Both the position numbers and the translations under genes were made by a program. Shown here in pieces: positions 6,782 to 15,026 of a stretch of 46,651 bases of DNA. How positions within the stretch are numbered: the first letter of the stretch is position 1; each line of letters begins with the position of its first letter. This DNA is from JAPLJU01 sp964547985 (lineage in GTDB: Bacteria; Desulfobacterota; Syntrophia; Syntrophales; UBA2192), in the NCBI GenBank assembly GCA_964547985.1, contig CAZJPV010000016.1, forward strand, positions 1 to 46,651. Reading direction: 5' to 3'. The notes under the pieces are model-generated. The model had not been told where the DNA came from. It did no database searches and saw nothing but the letters and a program-made list of their open reading frames with translations.

Positions 6782-9514
6782 ATGAGAACGTTCAGATTAC
6801 CGCAACCCCGTATCCAGAATGTCAGAGGACTGACTCTTTTCATCGCGATCTTCATTATCCTCATCGTCCTCTGGCAGGCCATCGGGTTTGTCGTCGACTG
6901 GTACTGGTTCAAGGAAGTCGGTTATGAAATCGTATTTTCCACGACCGTTCTGACGCAACTCAAGTTGGCCGCACTCTTCGGTTTTGTTTTTTTCGTCGTC
7001 TTTTACGCGAATCTTTTTTTGGCGCTTAAATTCTCCTCGCGACTCCCGGGCATCGAAGTCGTCGGGGCAGAGGATTCCCCGCCGACGCCACTCGACAACC
7101 CCGCATTCAAAATGGTCATCCTGATCATTTCCCTTCTTTTCAGCGCCTTTGCCGCCCTGAACGCCATGGGGGAGTGGGAGAATTTTCTCAAGTTCACCCA
7201 TGCCTCACCCTTTGGCGTCACGGACCCCGTCTTTGAACGGGATATCGGATTCTATGTGTTTCGCCTGCCCTTCTTGAATCATGTATACGGATGGCTTTTT
7301 TTCGTGCTCCTGTTCACGACGGCGGCCACGAGTTTCATCTACCTTTCACGCCGGTCCTTCATCCTCGTACCCCCGAGGGTCTGGAGGGCAACACCGGCCT
7401 CGAGGATCCATCTGACGATCCTCGCCACCCTCCTCTTTTTCTGGGGAGTATTCGGTCTTTGGTTGACCCTGAACGAGATCCTCTTCACGAAACGCGGGGT
7501 CGTCTTCGGTCCCGGTTACACCGAAATAACAACACAGATCTGGGTCCTCCAGGGACTCATGGTCCTCTGCTTTCTGGGCGGGGTGGCGCTTGTCGCCTCG
7601 CTCTTCACCAGAAAGTGGCTGATCCCCGCTTTCGTCATCGCGCTCTTCCTCGTGCTCTTCATCTTCGGCCGGGGGATCTACCCGGGCATCGTCCAGAAGT
7701 TCAAAGTGATCCCCAACGAGATCGTCCTCGAGCGGCCCTATCTCGAGCGGAACATCCAGTTCACCCGCATGGCCTACCAGTTGGACCGCATCGACGTAAG
7801 CGATTTCCCCGCCGAGGAGAACCTGACCCGCGAGGACCTGCGGAGAAACGACCTCACCATCAAGAACGTCCGTCTCTGGAACGATGCACCGCTTCTGCAA
7901 ACCTACGGGCAGATCCAGGAGATCCGGACGTATTACAAATTCATCGACGTGGACAACGACCGCTACATCCTTAACGGGGAATTGCGCCAGGTGATGATCT
8001 CGCCCCGTGAACTTTCCTATCCGTCCCTCCCGTCACGAACCTGGATCAACGAGCACCTGACCTACACCCATGGTTACGGCATCGTCATGGGGCCTGTGAA
8101 CCGCGTCACCTCTGAGGGGCTCCCCGAGTTCTTCATCAAGGACATCCCGCCGGTGTCATCGGCGAACGTGAAAGTCGCCCGGCCCGAAATCTACTACGGT
8201 GAGACATCGAACGAATACGTCTTCGTTCGCACGAAGGCACCGGAGTTCGACTACCCCGTGGGGGACAAGAACGTGTATTCCCAGTACGAGGGAACGGGCG
8301 GCGTGCCCCTGTCCTTTTTCCGGAAGTTGCTCTTCGCCGCGAGGTTCGGCTCCGTCACCATGCTCCTGGCCAACGAGATCACCGAGGGCAGCCGCATCAT
8401 GTACTATCGCAAGGTCCGGGAGCGCGTCGCCCGGATCGTCCCGTACGCCCGACTCGAGGGCGACCCCTACCTCGTCGTTTCCCCCGAGGGCAGGCTCATC
8501 TGGTTTGTCGACGGCTACACCCTGACGGACCGTTTCCCCTACTCTGAACCCATGCCCGGCGTGGGGAATTATCTGCGCAACTCCTTCAAGGCCCTTGTCG
8601 ACGCCTATGACGGCACGGTCCAGTTCTACATCAGCGACCCCACCGATCCCATCCTCCGGACCTATGCCCGGATCTTCCCGGGCGTCTTCAAATCCCTGGA
8701 GGAAATGCCCGAGGGGCTCAAGAGCCACATCCGCTACCCCGGGGGCATGTTCGGTGTCCAGGCCCACATGTACCGGGCCTACCACATGCAGGATGCACAG
8801 GTCTTTTACAACAAGGAGGATTTCTGGTCCATCCCCGGAAGACCCACGCGCAGCGGCGAGGAGGAGATGGACCCCTACTACACCATCATGAAACTCCCCG
8901 GCGAGAAAAAGGAGGAGTTCATCATGCTCGTTCCTTTCACGCCCAGCAAGAAGGACAACCTGGCTGCGTGGATGGCCGTTCGCAACGACGCCCCGAACTA
9001 CGGGAAACTGATCGCCTACCAGTTTCCGAAGCAAAAGCTGATCTACGGGCCCCGACAGATCGACGCCCGTATCGACCAGGACGCGGAAATATCCAAGCAG
9101 CTCTCGCTCTGGAATCAGCGCGGCTCCCAGGCCATCCGGGGAAGCCTGCTTGCCATCCCCATCGAGAAATCGATCCTCTACATTCAGCCGCTCTACCTTT
9201 CTGCGGAAAAGGGGCAGTTACCGGAACTCAAGCGGGTCATTGTCGCTTTCGGAAACATGATTGCCATGGAGGAGACCCTCGAACAGTCGCTGCAGCGCAT
9301 CTTCGGCGGCGAGCTCATCCGCGACCGCGGGGTCAGGCCCGTCACAGCGGCAACGCCGGCGGCGCGGGAGAAAACGGATCGAGAGACGGTCCTGGAGGCG
9401 CTGTCGCACTACCGCAAAGCCCAGGAGTTCCTGAAGCAGGGCAACTGGACGGCCTATGGCGAGGAGCTCAGGAAGATGGAGCAGGCCCTCAGGGCCGTCG
9501 AGGGCCGGAGGTAA
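6782..9514 (+). CDS. UPF0182 family large membrane protein
   Basis: A 910-residue member of UPF0182 (COG1615), a conserved family of unknown function. The first ~300 residues hold about seven membrane segments (first near residues 15-40; IGFVVDWYWFKEVGY follows, a family signature). The remainder is a large hydrophilic region, probably extracytoplasmic, with family blocks such as PFLERNI-like YLERNIQFTRMAYQLD, SRTWINEHLTYTHGYG and MFGVQAHMYRAYHMQD. The C-terminal ~50 residues are charged and helical (SHYRKAQEFLKQGNWTAYGE). The frame is open for 124 codons upstream, but the ATG at 6782 begins the recognisable family N-terminus and has AAAAGG at 6766-6770. Own promoter at 6686-6714. It converges on the THUMP methyltransferase gene with only 17 bases between. 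Confidence 0.88.
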   Translation: MRTFRLPQPRIQNVRGLTLFIAIFIILIVLWQAIGFVVDWYWFKEVGYEIVFSTTVLTQLKLAALFGFVFFVVFYANLFLALKFSSRLPGIEVVGAEDSPPTPLDNPAFKMVILIISLLFSAFAALNAMGEWENFLKFTHASPFGVTDPVFERDIGFYVFRLPFLNHVYGWLFFVLLFTTAATSFIYLSRRSFILVPPRVWRATPASRIHLTILATLLFFWGVFGLWLTLNEILFTKRGVVFGPGYTEITTQIWVLQGLMVLCFLGGVALVASLFTRKWLIPAFVIALFLVLFIFGRGIYPGIVQKFKVIPNEIVLERPYLERNIQFTRMAYQLDRIDVSDFPAEENLTREDLRRNDLTIKNVRLWNDAPLLQTYGQIQEIRTYYKFIDVDNDRYILNGELRQVMISPRELSYPSLPSRTWINEHLTYTHGYGIVMGPVNRVTSEGLPEFFIKDIPPVSSANVKVARPEIYYGETSNEYVFVRTKAPEFDYPVGDKNVYSQYEGTGGVPLSFFRKLLFAARFGSVTMLLANEITEGSRIMYYRKVRERVARIVPYARLEGDPYLVVSPEGRLIWFVDGYTLTDRFPYSEPMPGVGNYLRNSFKALVDAYDGTVQFYISDPTDPILRTYARIFPGVFKSLEEMPEGLKSHIRYPGGMFGVQAHMYRAYHMQDAQVFYNKEDFWSIPGRPTRSGEEEMDPYYTIMKLPGEKKEEFIMLVPFTPSKKDNLAAWMAVRNDAPNYGKLIAYQFPKQKLIYGPRQIDARIDQDAEISKQLSLWNQRGSQAIRGSLLAIPIEKSILYIQPLYLSAEKGQLPELKRVIVAFGNMIAMEETLEQSLQRIFGGELIRDRGVRPVTAATPAAREKTDRETVLEALSHYRKAQEFLKQGNWTAYGEELRKMEQALRAVEGRR

Positions 9515-9533
9515 GAGCAAGCCGTGATTGCTC
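9515..9533. terminator. Possible shared hairpin between convergent genes
   Basis: A perfect 6-bp stem (GAGCAA 9515-9520 with TTGCTC 9528-9533, 7-base loop) fills the whole gap between two convergent genes and overlaps the stop of the methyltransferase. No T-tract follows in either direction, so it is a weak candidate for a bidirectional terminator. Confidence 0.35.
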
Positions 9534-10722
9534 AGGCGGGGGCTTCGGGTCGGGGGTTTTTCTGTTTCCGGCTGCCCGCGTAAAGCTCGTATTCGAGGAG
9601 CCGGCATTCGATGTTGCTGTTGAAAAAGGGCGTCCGCCGGCGCGTTCGAAGGCCTACCTTTTTCGCCAGGTCAAGGTTCCCGGTGAAGATGTAGCCCCGG
9701 TAGCCCTGACATTTCTTTTTGAAGAAATCGCCGATGGTCTCGTAAACGCCCTCAAGTTTTTTTCTCTCCCCCAACCGCTCACCGTATTCTGGATTGAAGA
9801 CAATGACCCCGTCCTCCCCGGCGGGGACAGGGGTCAGCGAAAAATCGCAGAGGGCAAACTCGAGGATTTTGTCCACTCCCGCAGTGGCGGCATTTCGTCG
9901 GGACGCATCCACGGCATCAGGGCTGATGTCGGACGCAATGATTCTGCCGGGGGAGTGTTTGTTTGACGCCCGCCGGGCCTTCTCGCGAATCAAACGGTAG
10001 CCCGCTTCGTCGAATCCCAGAAGGTGCATGAAGCCGAAATTGTCCCGCAAAAGCCCGGGAGCCCTGTTAAGGGCGATGAGTGCAGCCTCAATGGCGAGCG
10101 TCCCGCTACCGCACATGGGGTTGACAAAAGGGTGGCTTCCATGCCACCCCGTGGCCATGACCACGGCCGCGGCCAGAGTCTCCTGCATGGGCGCTTTCAG
10201 GGGGATCTTGCGGTATCCCCGGCGGGACAGGGGTTCCCCGGAGGTATCCACATAAATCCTGCACAGGTCGTCCTTCCAGAAGAGATACAGGACCGCCTCC
10301 CGCTGGGAGGATCCCGCGTCCGGCCGCGACCCTGTTTTTTGCCTGATCCGGTCCACGACGGCGTCCTTGCACCGGACGTTGGCATAGCGGGAGTCCCGGA
10401 TGGTGGGATTTTGGACGGATGAGGCAACGGAAAAATAACCGCCGGGGGGAATGTAATCTTCCCAGGGAAGCCTGAAGAGGGATCTGTAAAGCGCGTCGGC
10501 GTCTCTCGCCCGGAACTCCCCCAGGAGGTAAAGCACATGGTGCCCCGTGCGGAGGTGGAGGTTCAATCTCACCGAGTCCCACAGGGTCCCTTCCGTTTCC
10601 ACGGCGGCGGCCGTCTCAGAAAAAACCGGGAAACCCAATGCCAGAATCTCCTGTCTCAGGAAGGGCGTAATCGCCCTGGCACAGGTCACGTGGATGGGGC
10701 GTTTGAGTTTCCAAAGCGGCAT
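9532..10722 (-). CDS. THUMP-domain rRNA (guanine-N2) methyltransferase, RlmL N-half type
   Basis: A 396-residue class I SAM-dependent RNA methyltransferase. Residues about 1-60 are the ferredoxin-like domain, about 60-155 the THUMP RNA-binding domain, and the rest the catalytic domain with NPMCGSGTLAIEAAL (SAM motif I) and a motif IV read as FNPEYGERLG. The layout matches E. coli RlmL (YcbY) N-half and its stand-alone relatives, which methylate G2445 of 23S rRNA at N2. The usual motif IV of this group is NPPY; the second proline is Glu here, which may be a lineage variant. ATG at 10722 begins MPLWKLKRP. It diverges from the acyltransferase gene. Confidence 0.85.
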   Translation of the reverse strand: MPLWKLKRPIHVTCARAITPFLRQEILALGFPVFSETAAAVETEGTLWDSVRLNLHLRTGHHVLYLLGEFRARDADALYRSLFRLPWEDYIPPGGYFSVASSVQNPTIRDSRYANVRCKDAVVDRIRQKTGSRPDAGSSQREAVLYLFWKDDLCRIYVDTSGEPLSRRGYRKIPLKAPMQETLAAAVVMATGWHGSHPFVNPMCGSGTLAIEAALIALNRAPGLLRDNFGFMHLLGFDEAGYRLIREKARRASNKHSPGRIIASDISPDAVDASRRNAATAGVDKILEFALCDFSLTPVPAGEDGVIVFNPEYGERLGERKKLEGVYETIGDFFKKKCQGYRGYIFTGNLDLAKKVGLRTRRRTPFFNSNIECRLLEYELYAGSRKQKNPRPEAPA

Positions 10723-10863
10723 GGGGAAAATTAAGCACAGCCCCCTGACCCCTGTAAAGAGATATTCCTGCGCACCCGCAAGCGGTCAAATCTTGACGGG
10801 TATTGACCGAAGGCATTTGAGCAGGATTCTTCTTGCCAATAGCGAATTTTATGATAAAAAATG

Positions 10864-10888
10864 AGCCCTGAAATTCGGGGGCTTTTTC
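10864..10888 (+). terminator. Terminator-like hairpin in the acyltransferase leader
   Basis: AGCCC (10864-10868) can pair with GGGCT (10879-10883) and is followed by TTTTT (10883-10887 region). It lies only about 20 bases before the acyltransferase start and about 15 bases after a TATGAT (10851-10856) that could be a -10 element. It may be a stop for readthrough, an attenuator or a 5' stabilising hairpin; no gene ends on this strand just before it. Confidence 0.4.
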
Positions 10889-10907
10889 AATTAGGCAGAG
10901 GATTGAC

Positions 10908-11828
10908 ATGATCGATCTCGAGTACCTGAAAAAAATAAAACTGACCACCACGCCCGCGGGGCAGAGAATCATGGCTCATTTCGTCCTGGGTCCCAACTAT
11001 CGCCTCTTCCAGAACGTGGATATCCGCCTGGAAAACTTGGAGAAGATCCCTCGCGACGAGACGGTCATCTTCGCCATGAACCACACGGACCGATACAACT
11101 ACTGGCCCTTCCAGTACAAACTCTGGGCGCTGCATTTCCCCTACACGACGGTCTGGGCCAAGGGAAAATACTACCGCAACAAGGCTGTCGGAAAGTTCCT
11201 TAACGCATGCAATGTCATTCCCGTGCCTTCCATGGGGTACCTGGTGGAGGAGTACTACAAGCAGAGATTCGGCAAGAGGATCGGGCAAGAGGAGTACCGC
11301 CTCATCAAGGACTGGATCGACGGGACGATGCCGCAAGACGCGGCCCTTTCAAAACTCAAGGCAGAGACGACAACCCTCTTTACGGGAAGCTTTATTGAGC
11401 ATCTCAAGGAATATCATCAGATCCTGATGGAAGAAGTGGCTGAACTGAGCACTAGGGCGCTCAAGGAATGGGACCTGAACCTCATCATCTTCCCCGAAGG
11501 CACCCGGTCGCTGAGGCTCGGCGTCGGGAGGACCGGCCTGGCCCAGATTGCCCTCTATTCGGGCAAGAAGATCTTCCCCGTGGGTTGCAGCAACTCCGAC
11601 CTTGTCTATAGCAGTCATCTGCCCTTCGCGAAGACAGGCACCATCACCTACCGCATCGGCGAACCGCTCGACACGGAGGGCCGGCTGAAGGAGTTTCGCA
11701 TCACGGAGACCTTCAAGCTCTTCTCCCGGGAATCCCAGCAGAAATACCGGGCCCAGTTCGAGGGTGTGACCCGGGTTGTGATGGACAGTATTAACGACCT
11801 GCTCGACGAGAGACACCGTCGCCTTTAA
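10908..11828 (+). CDS. PlsC-like lysophospholipid acyltransferase, atypical motif I
   Basis: A 306-residue protein of the glycerolipid acyltransferase (PlsC/LPLAT) superfamily, expected to transfer acyl groups to lysophospholipid or a related acceptor at the inner membrane. Motif III, IIFPEGTRS (FPEGTR at 195-200), and a motif IV-like IFPVGCSNSD are clear. Motif I, normally H-x4-D, reads NHTDRYN: H59 is followed at the +5 position by N64, not Asp, while an Asp sits at +2. The distance between motif I and motif III (about 135 residues) exceeds the usual 65-75, the excess being a charged helical insert at about 112-185. It may have a different substrate or have lost activity. ATG at 10908 has AGAGGA just upstream. 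Confidence 0.75.
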   Translation: MIDLEYLKKIKLTTTPAGQRIMAHFVLGPNYRLFQNVDIRLENLEKIPRDETVIFAMNHTDRYNYWPFQYKLWALHFPYTTVWAKGKYYRNKAVGKFLNACNVIPVPSMGYLVEEYYKQRFGKRIGQEEYRLIKDWIDGTMPQDAALSKLKAETTTLFTGSFIEHLKEYHQILMEEVAELSTRALKEWDLNLIIFPEGTRSLRLGVGRTGLAQIALYSGKKIFPVGCSNSDLVYSSHLPFAKTGTITYRIGEPLDTEGRLKEFRITETFKLFSRESQQKYRAQFEGVTRVVMDSINDLLDERHRRL

Positions 11829-11850
11829 GACTGTCAGGCTGATTGAATGC

Positions 11851-11892
11851 AGTGGTGAGCATCAAGCATAGTGGCGAGGGAGAAGTGGTGAG
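11851..11892 (+). repeat. Degenerate heptamer-type array, AGTGGNG units
   Basis: Starting 22 bases after the acyltransferase stop, the motif AGTGGTGAG or AGTGGCGAG occurs at 11851, 11870 and 11884; the last two are spaced by two heptamers, the first by 19 bases. This is the least regular of the arrays. It faces the array at 12017-12044, which carries the same motif on the other strand. Confidence 0.45.
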
Positions 11893-12016
11893 AAAAGGGC
11901 ATGCCGCAATTTTAAATTATGAACTGCCTGATGAACGAGCGTTTAACATAAAGTTTCAGTCTTGTGATAGAGATTTAATATACAAGTTTTGAGTTTTGAA
12001 TCAGAATTGTTTTAAA

Positions 12017-12044
12017 TCTTACTAACCACTGATCACTGATCACT
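12017..12044 (-). repeat. Heptamer array, AGTGATC-type units on the minus strand
   Basis: Four consecutive 7-base units all ending in ACT on the plus strand: TCTTACT, AACCACT, then two identical GATCACT. On the minus strand, the coding strand of thiC, this reads as AGTGATC, AGTGATC, AGTGGTT, AGTAAGA. It lies 62 bases beyond the thiC stop codon. Confidence 0.75.
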
Positions 12045-12106
12045 ATCCCCTGGCCATAGGGCACCTTGCATCTGGACCTTTTTGACCAGCCTTCGGGTCA
12101 AATCGT

Positions 12107-13390
12107 CTATGACTTTTTCTTCCGTCCCATCTTGATCGCGCAAAACTCTCCGCACATGGTGCAGCCTTCCTGCTTCGCCTTTGAACTCGTTTCCAGGTAA
12201 GCCCTCGATTTTACCGGATCAACGGACACGCCGATCTGACCCTCCCAGTCGAACGCTTTTCTGTACTGCGCCATCAGGCGGTCCTGCTCGGCCGCCCATG
12301 GGAGACCCTTGGACAGGTCGGCAATATGCGCTGCGATCTTGCAGGCCATGACCCCTTCCCGGACATCCGCGAGGGTCGGTAGCCTTAAATGCTCCGAGGG
12401 CGTCACATAGCAGAGAAAATCAGCCCCGGCCCACCCGGCGATGGCACCGCCGATCGCCGAAACGATGTGATCGTATCCGGGGGCAATGTCCGTCGGAAGG
12501 GGTCCCAGGACGTAGAAGGGCGCCCCGTGGCACAAGCGCTTTTCCAGGGCGATGTTGGCCTGGATTTCCTGGATGGGCACATGCCCGGGACCCTCGATCA
12601 TCACCTGTACCCCGTGGTCTCTGGCCCGACCGGCGAGTTCGCCCAGAAGGATGAGCTCCTGAATCTGGCCGCGGTCCGTCGCATCGGCGATGCAACCGGG
12701 GCGAAGACCGTCACCGAGGCTCAGGACGATGTCATAGGTCTTCGCGATCTCCAGCAGACGATCGTACTGCTCGTAGAGCGGGTTCTCTTTCTCGTTGCAA
12801 TCCATCCAGTGCGCGAGGATGGATCCGCCGCGGCTCACGATCCCGAGGAGACGACCTTCCCGGTGGATGCGCTCGACACTTCCTCTCGTCACACCGCAGT
12901 GGACGGTGATGAAATCGACACCGTCCGACCCGTGCTCCTCGATGACCGAAAACATATCGTCCGCTGTCATGTCGACAACGGACAACCGGCGTTCGAACAT
13001 CCGCGCGGCCGCCTGGTAGATGGGGACGGTGCCGACGGGAACGTAGGAAAATCTCATGATCTCCCGTCGGATGGCTGCGATGTCTCCGCCGGTGGAGAGA
13101 TCCATGACGGTATCCGCCCCCGCTTCAACAGAAACTCTCACCTTGTCGAGCTCCAGGTCGAGATCCACGTGGTCCCCGGAGGTTCCCACGTTGGCATTGA
13201 CCTTTGTCCGTAGACCTTCACCGATGGCAATGGGAGATATGGCGGTGTGGTGCCTGTTCCGGATGACGACCACGGTCCCCGCCTTCAGTTTCCGTCGGAT
13301 CTCGTCGGGTGATATACCCTCCTTATCCGCACAGGTCTTCATCTCTTCCGATATGCTGCCCCTACGAGCCATTTCGAGCTGTGTCACCAT
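12107..13390 (-). CDS. thiC: Phosphomethylpyrimidine synthase ThiC, short form
   Basis: A 427-residue radical-SAM ThiC, converting aminoimidazole ribotide to HMP phosphate in thiamin synthesis. Core motifs are present: NANVGTSGDHVDLDLEL, VDFITVHCGVTR, IVSRGGSILAHWM, LSLGDGLRPGC, VMIEGPGHVPI. It lacks the N-terminal ThiC-associated domain of the ~600-residue forms, as in many anaerobes and archaea. The cluster-binding cysteines lie at the extreme C-terminus, EGCTMCGEFCAIKM; the spacing read is C-x2-C-x3-C, one residue shorter than the C-x2-C-x4-C described for long ThiC. BzaF-like paralogues (benzimidazole synthases) are an alternative, but the upstream thiD-thiN gene and TPP riboswitch favour thiamin. 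It begins 44 bases after thiD-thiN. Confidence 0.92.
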   Translation of the reverse strand: MVTQLEMARRGSISEEMKTCADKEGISPDEIRRKLKAGTVVVIRNRHHTAISPIAIGEGLRTKVNANVGTSGDHVDLDLELDKVRVSVEAGADTVMDLSTGGDIAAIRREIMRFSYVPVGTVPIYQAAARMFERRLSVVDMTADDMFSVIEEHGSDGVDFITVHCGVTRGSVERIHREGRLLGIVSRGGSILAHWMDCNEKENPLYEQYDRLLEIAKTYDIVLSLGDGLRPGCIADATDRGQIQELILLGELAGRARDHGVQVMIEGPGHVPIQEIQANIALEKRLCHGAPFYVLGPLPTDIAPGYDHIVSAIGGAIAGWAGADFLCYVTPSEHLRLPTLADVREGVMACKIAAHIADLSKGLPWAAEQDRLMAQYRKAFDWEGQIGVSVDPVKSRAYLETSSKAKQEGCTMCGEFCAIKMGRKKKS

Positions 13391-13434
13391 TTACCACCCC
13401 CGTCAGCCCGTCCGACATCAAGCGGTGTTTTGGC

Positions 13435-14778
13435 CTAAGAATGTCTCCGGGCTATCTTGAAAACTTTATCGACCACCGTCCCCGGATTTTCACCCAGAAC
13501 CCTGACCATGGGCTCCTTCCCCACATCGCCCCTGTCGTAGATCACATCGGGGACGGACTTCCGTCTGGCCAGCACCGTCTTGGTGCCCCATTCCAGTGAC
13601 GATCCCTCCCTCTCTTTGACATCTGGAGGCTCATCCGCGCGACTGAAATCATCCACATCGAAGCCGAGATCCCTGCAGGCTCCCAGAATCTCCTCGGAAA
13701 ATCGAATATTCATGGCCGACCGAAAAGCCGGGTTAAAAGCCATCACGGCCAGAATGACCTTCGCGATATGGCGCGAGGCACCAAAGGCGGGCTCATGCAG
13801 CGTTTCGATTCGATGACCCACCCGGATCAAGCGTCCCGGGACGGCTGCCACGTCATCGGCGCTCAATGCCTGCGGGAGGGCATAACCGATATTCGACTGG
13901 ACCTCGGGCACGAGGTCGCCGCAATGGCCTTCCTTTAACCGTTCGACAGCTCGTCGAAGGGCCTCCAGACAGTCGTAACGTTCCATCTCGGCCAGGACGG
14001 CGCCGAAGGGATTCGCCGGCCCGTGCCCCCCGCCTATACGCAGGGAGAAGCGAATGGCCTTTGTCACGAAATCCTTGGCTTCCTTAACGGCCTCAAAGGC
14101 AGGCTTCCCCCCGGCGAGTCCCGTGGCAATTGCCGCCGCAAAGGTACAGCCCGTTCCATGGGTGTCCTTCGTCTCGATCCGCTCGGCAAAGAAGGTGTGA
14201 AACTCCTTCCCGTCGTAAAAAACATCCACGGCATCGCCCGGCAGGTGCCCCCCCTTGACCACGACATGCTTCGCCCCGAGGCCATGAATCTTACGGGCGG
14301 CCTGCTTCACGTCATCGACGATCGAAATCTTGATGCCCGCCAGGACCTCCGCTTCAGGCACATTCGGCGTGGCTACCATGGCGAGCGGCAGCAGCACCTC
14401 CGTAAGCGTTTTTTTCGCCTCATCCTGGATGAGCGGCCGGTCCCCCTTCGCGACCATCACGGGATCGACGACGAGCCTCTGGATCCCGTATTGCCGGATT
14501 TTACTGGCCACGATCCGAATGATCGCGGAAGAGGCGAGCATGCCCGTTTTTGCGGCGTCGATACCGATATCCGTGGCCACAGAGTCAAACTGTTTTTCGA
14601 TGAAATCGGGTGGTATTTCATAGACCCCCTGGACGCCGATCGTGTTCTGAGCCGTCAGCGCCGTTATAACCGTCATGCCGAAACCGCCCAGCGCCGAAAT
14701 GGTTTTGAGATCGGCCTGGATGCCCGCACCCCCGCCCGAATCGGACCCCGCAATGGTCAGTACTCTTGCCGCTTTCAT
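13435..14778 (-). CDS. thiD: HMP/HMP-phosphate kinase ThiD fused to ThiN thiamin-phosphate synthase
   Basis: A 447-residue two-domain enzyme. Residues about 1-260 are ThiD, a ribokinase-fold kinase phosphorylating HMP and HMP-P: LTIAGSDSGGGAGIQADLK at the N-terminus, VVDPVMVAKGD, and the DTHGTGCTFAAAIA anion hole with catalytic Asp. Residues about 270-440 match ThiN, the archaeal-type thiamin-phosphate synthase that replaces ThiE (EVQSNIGYAL, PGRLIRVGHRI, PAFGASRHIAKVILAVM). One protein may therefore take HMP to thiamin phosphate when thiazole phosphate is supplied. The fusion is common in archaea and some anaerobes. It is the first gene after the TPP riboswitch; no thiE, thiG or thiM is in the window. 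Confidence 0.93.
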   Translation of the reverse strand: MKAARVLTIAGSDSGGGAGIQADLKTISALGGFGMTVITALTAQNTIGVQGVYEIPPDFIEKQFDSVATDIGIDAAKTGMLASSAIIRIVASKIRQYGIQRLVVDPVMVAKGDRPLIQDEAKKTLTEVLLPLAMVATPNVPEAEVLAGIKISIVDDVKQAARKIHGLGAKHVVVKGGHLPGDAVDVFYDGKEFHTFFAERIETKDTHGTGCTFAAAIATGLAGGKPAFEAVKEAKDFVTKAIRFSLRIGGGHGPANPFGAVLAEMERYDCLEALRRAVERLKEGHCGDLVPEVQSNIGYALPQALSADDVAAVPGRLIRVGHRIETLHEPAFGASRHIAKVILAVMAFNPAFRSAMNIRFSEEILGACRDLGFDVDDFSRADEPPDVKEREGSSLEWGTKTVLARRKSVPDVIYDRGDVGKEPMVRVLGENPGTVVDKVFKIARRHS

Positions 14779-14883
14779 CGTTTCATCTCCCTGATCTGAA
14801 TTTTCCCGGGAAAAGGGATTGAAGGTACCGCCGTTAATTCAGCGATCCGCCCGGTGCTGAAGATGTCCCGAACACCCGATCGG

Positions 14884-14921
14884 AAAAAAAAGGGCACAGC
14901 CTGTTTCTCCAGGATGCGCCC
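14884..14921 (-). terminator. Riboswitch-associated intrinsic terminator
   Basis: On the minus strand, GGGCGCA pairs with TGTGCCC, enclosing an inner 4-bp stem (CCTG with CAGG around GAGAAA), and eight or nine T residues follow (A-tract at 14884-14891). It sits between the TPP aptamer and thiD, where the expression platform of a transcription-terminating riboswitch is expected. Confidence 0.85.
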
Positions 14922-14935
14922 CTCGATGTCCGGAT

Positions 14936-15019
14936 TCTCACAACCGCTCCCTACGCTGGCATTACCCAGGTCAGGTTCAAGGGGTATGATCTCAGCCGCT
15001 CGGGCACCCCCAGGCTCAT
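14936..15019 (-). ncRNA. TPP riboswitch (THI element)
   Basis: On the minus strand the aptamer core is plain: GGGGGTGCCC, then GGCTGAGATCATACCCCTTG, then GAACCTGACCTGGGTAATGC and CAGCGTAGGGAG, the highly conserved blocks of the thiamin-pyrophosphate riboswitch (P2/P3 and the CTGAGA and TAATGCCAGCG-type segments). It lies upstream of thiD-thiN and thiC and downstream of a promoter whose start would be almost at its 5' edge. With the terminator at 14884-14921 it should stop transcription when TPP is plentiful. Edges are approximate. Confidence 0.95.
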
Positions 15020-15026
15020 TTGTTTT

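Larger units (their letters stand above)
11829..12106. other. AT-rich gap between convergent acyltransferase and thiC genes
   Basis: A 278-base gap with no credible gene. From the left it holds the AGTGG-type array (11851-11892), an AT-rich middle with two exact tandem AGTTTTG copies (11985-11998), the opposite-strand array of xxxxACT heptamers (12017-12044), and a hairpin with a 7-bp stem (TTTGACC 12081-12087 with GGTCAAA 12096-12102) four bases beyond the thiC stop. The hairpin has no T-tract after it on either strand but is placed where a thiC terminator would be. Confidence 0.6.

Noticed and set aside
8156..9034. A 292-codon minus-strand frame within the UPF0182 gene
   Set aside because: Antisense shadow of a clear membrane-protein gene; no recognisable domain.
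11829..12106. Insertion sequence or MITE remnant
   Set aside because: No transposase piece, no precise terminal inverted repeats or target duplication; the repeats are degenerate heptamers.
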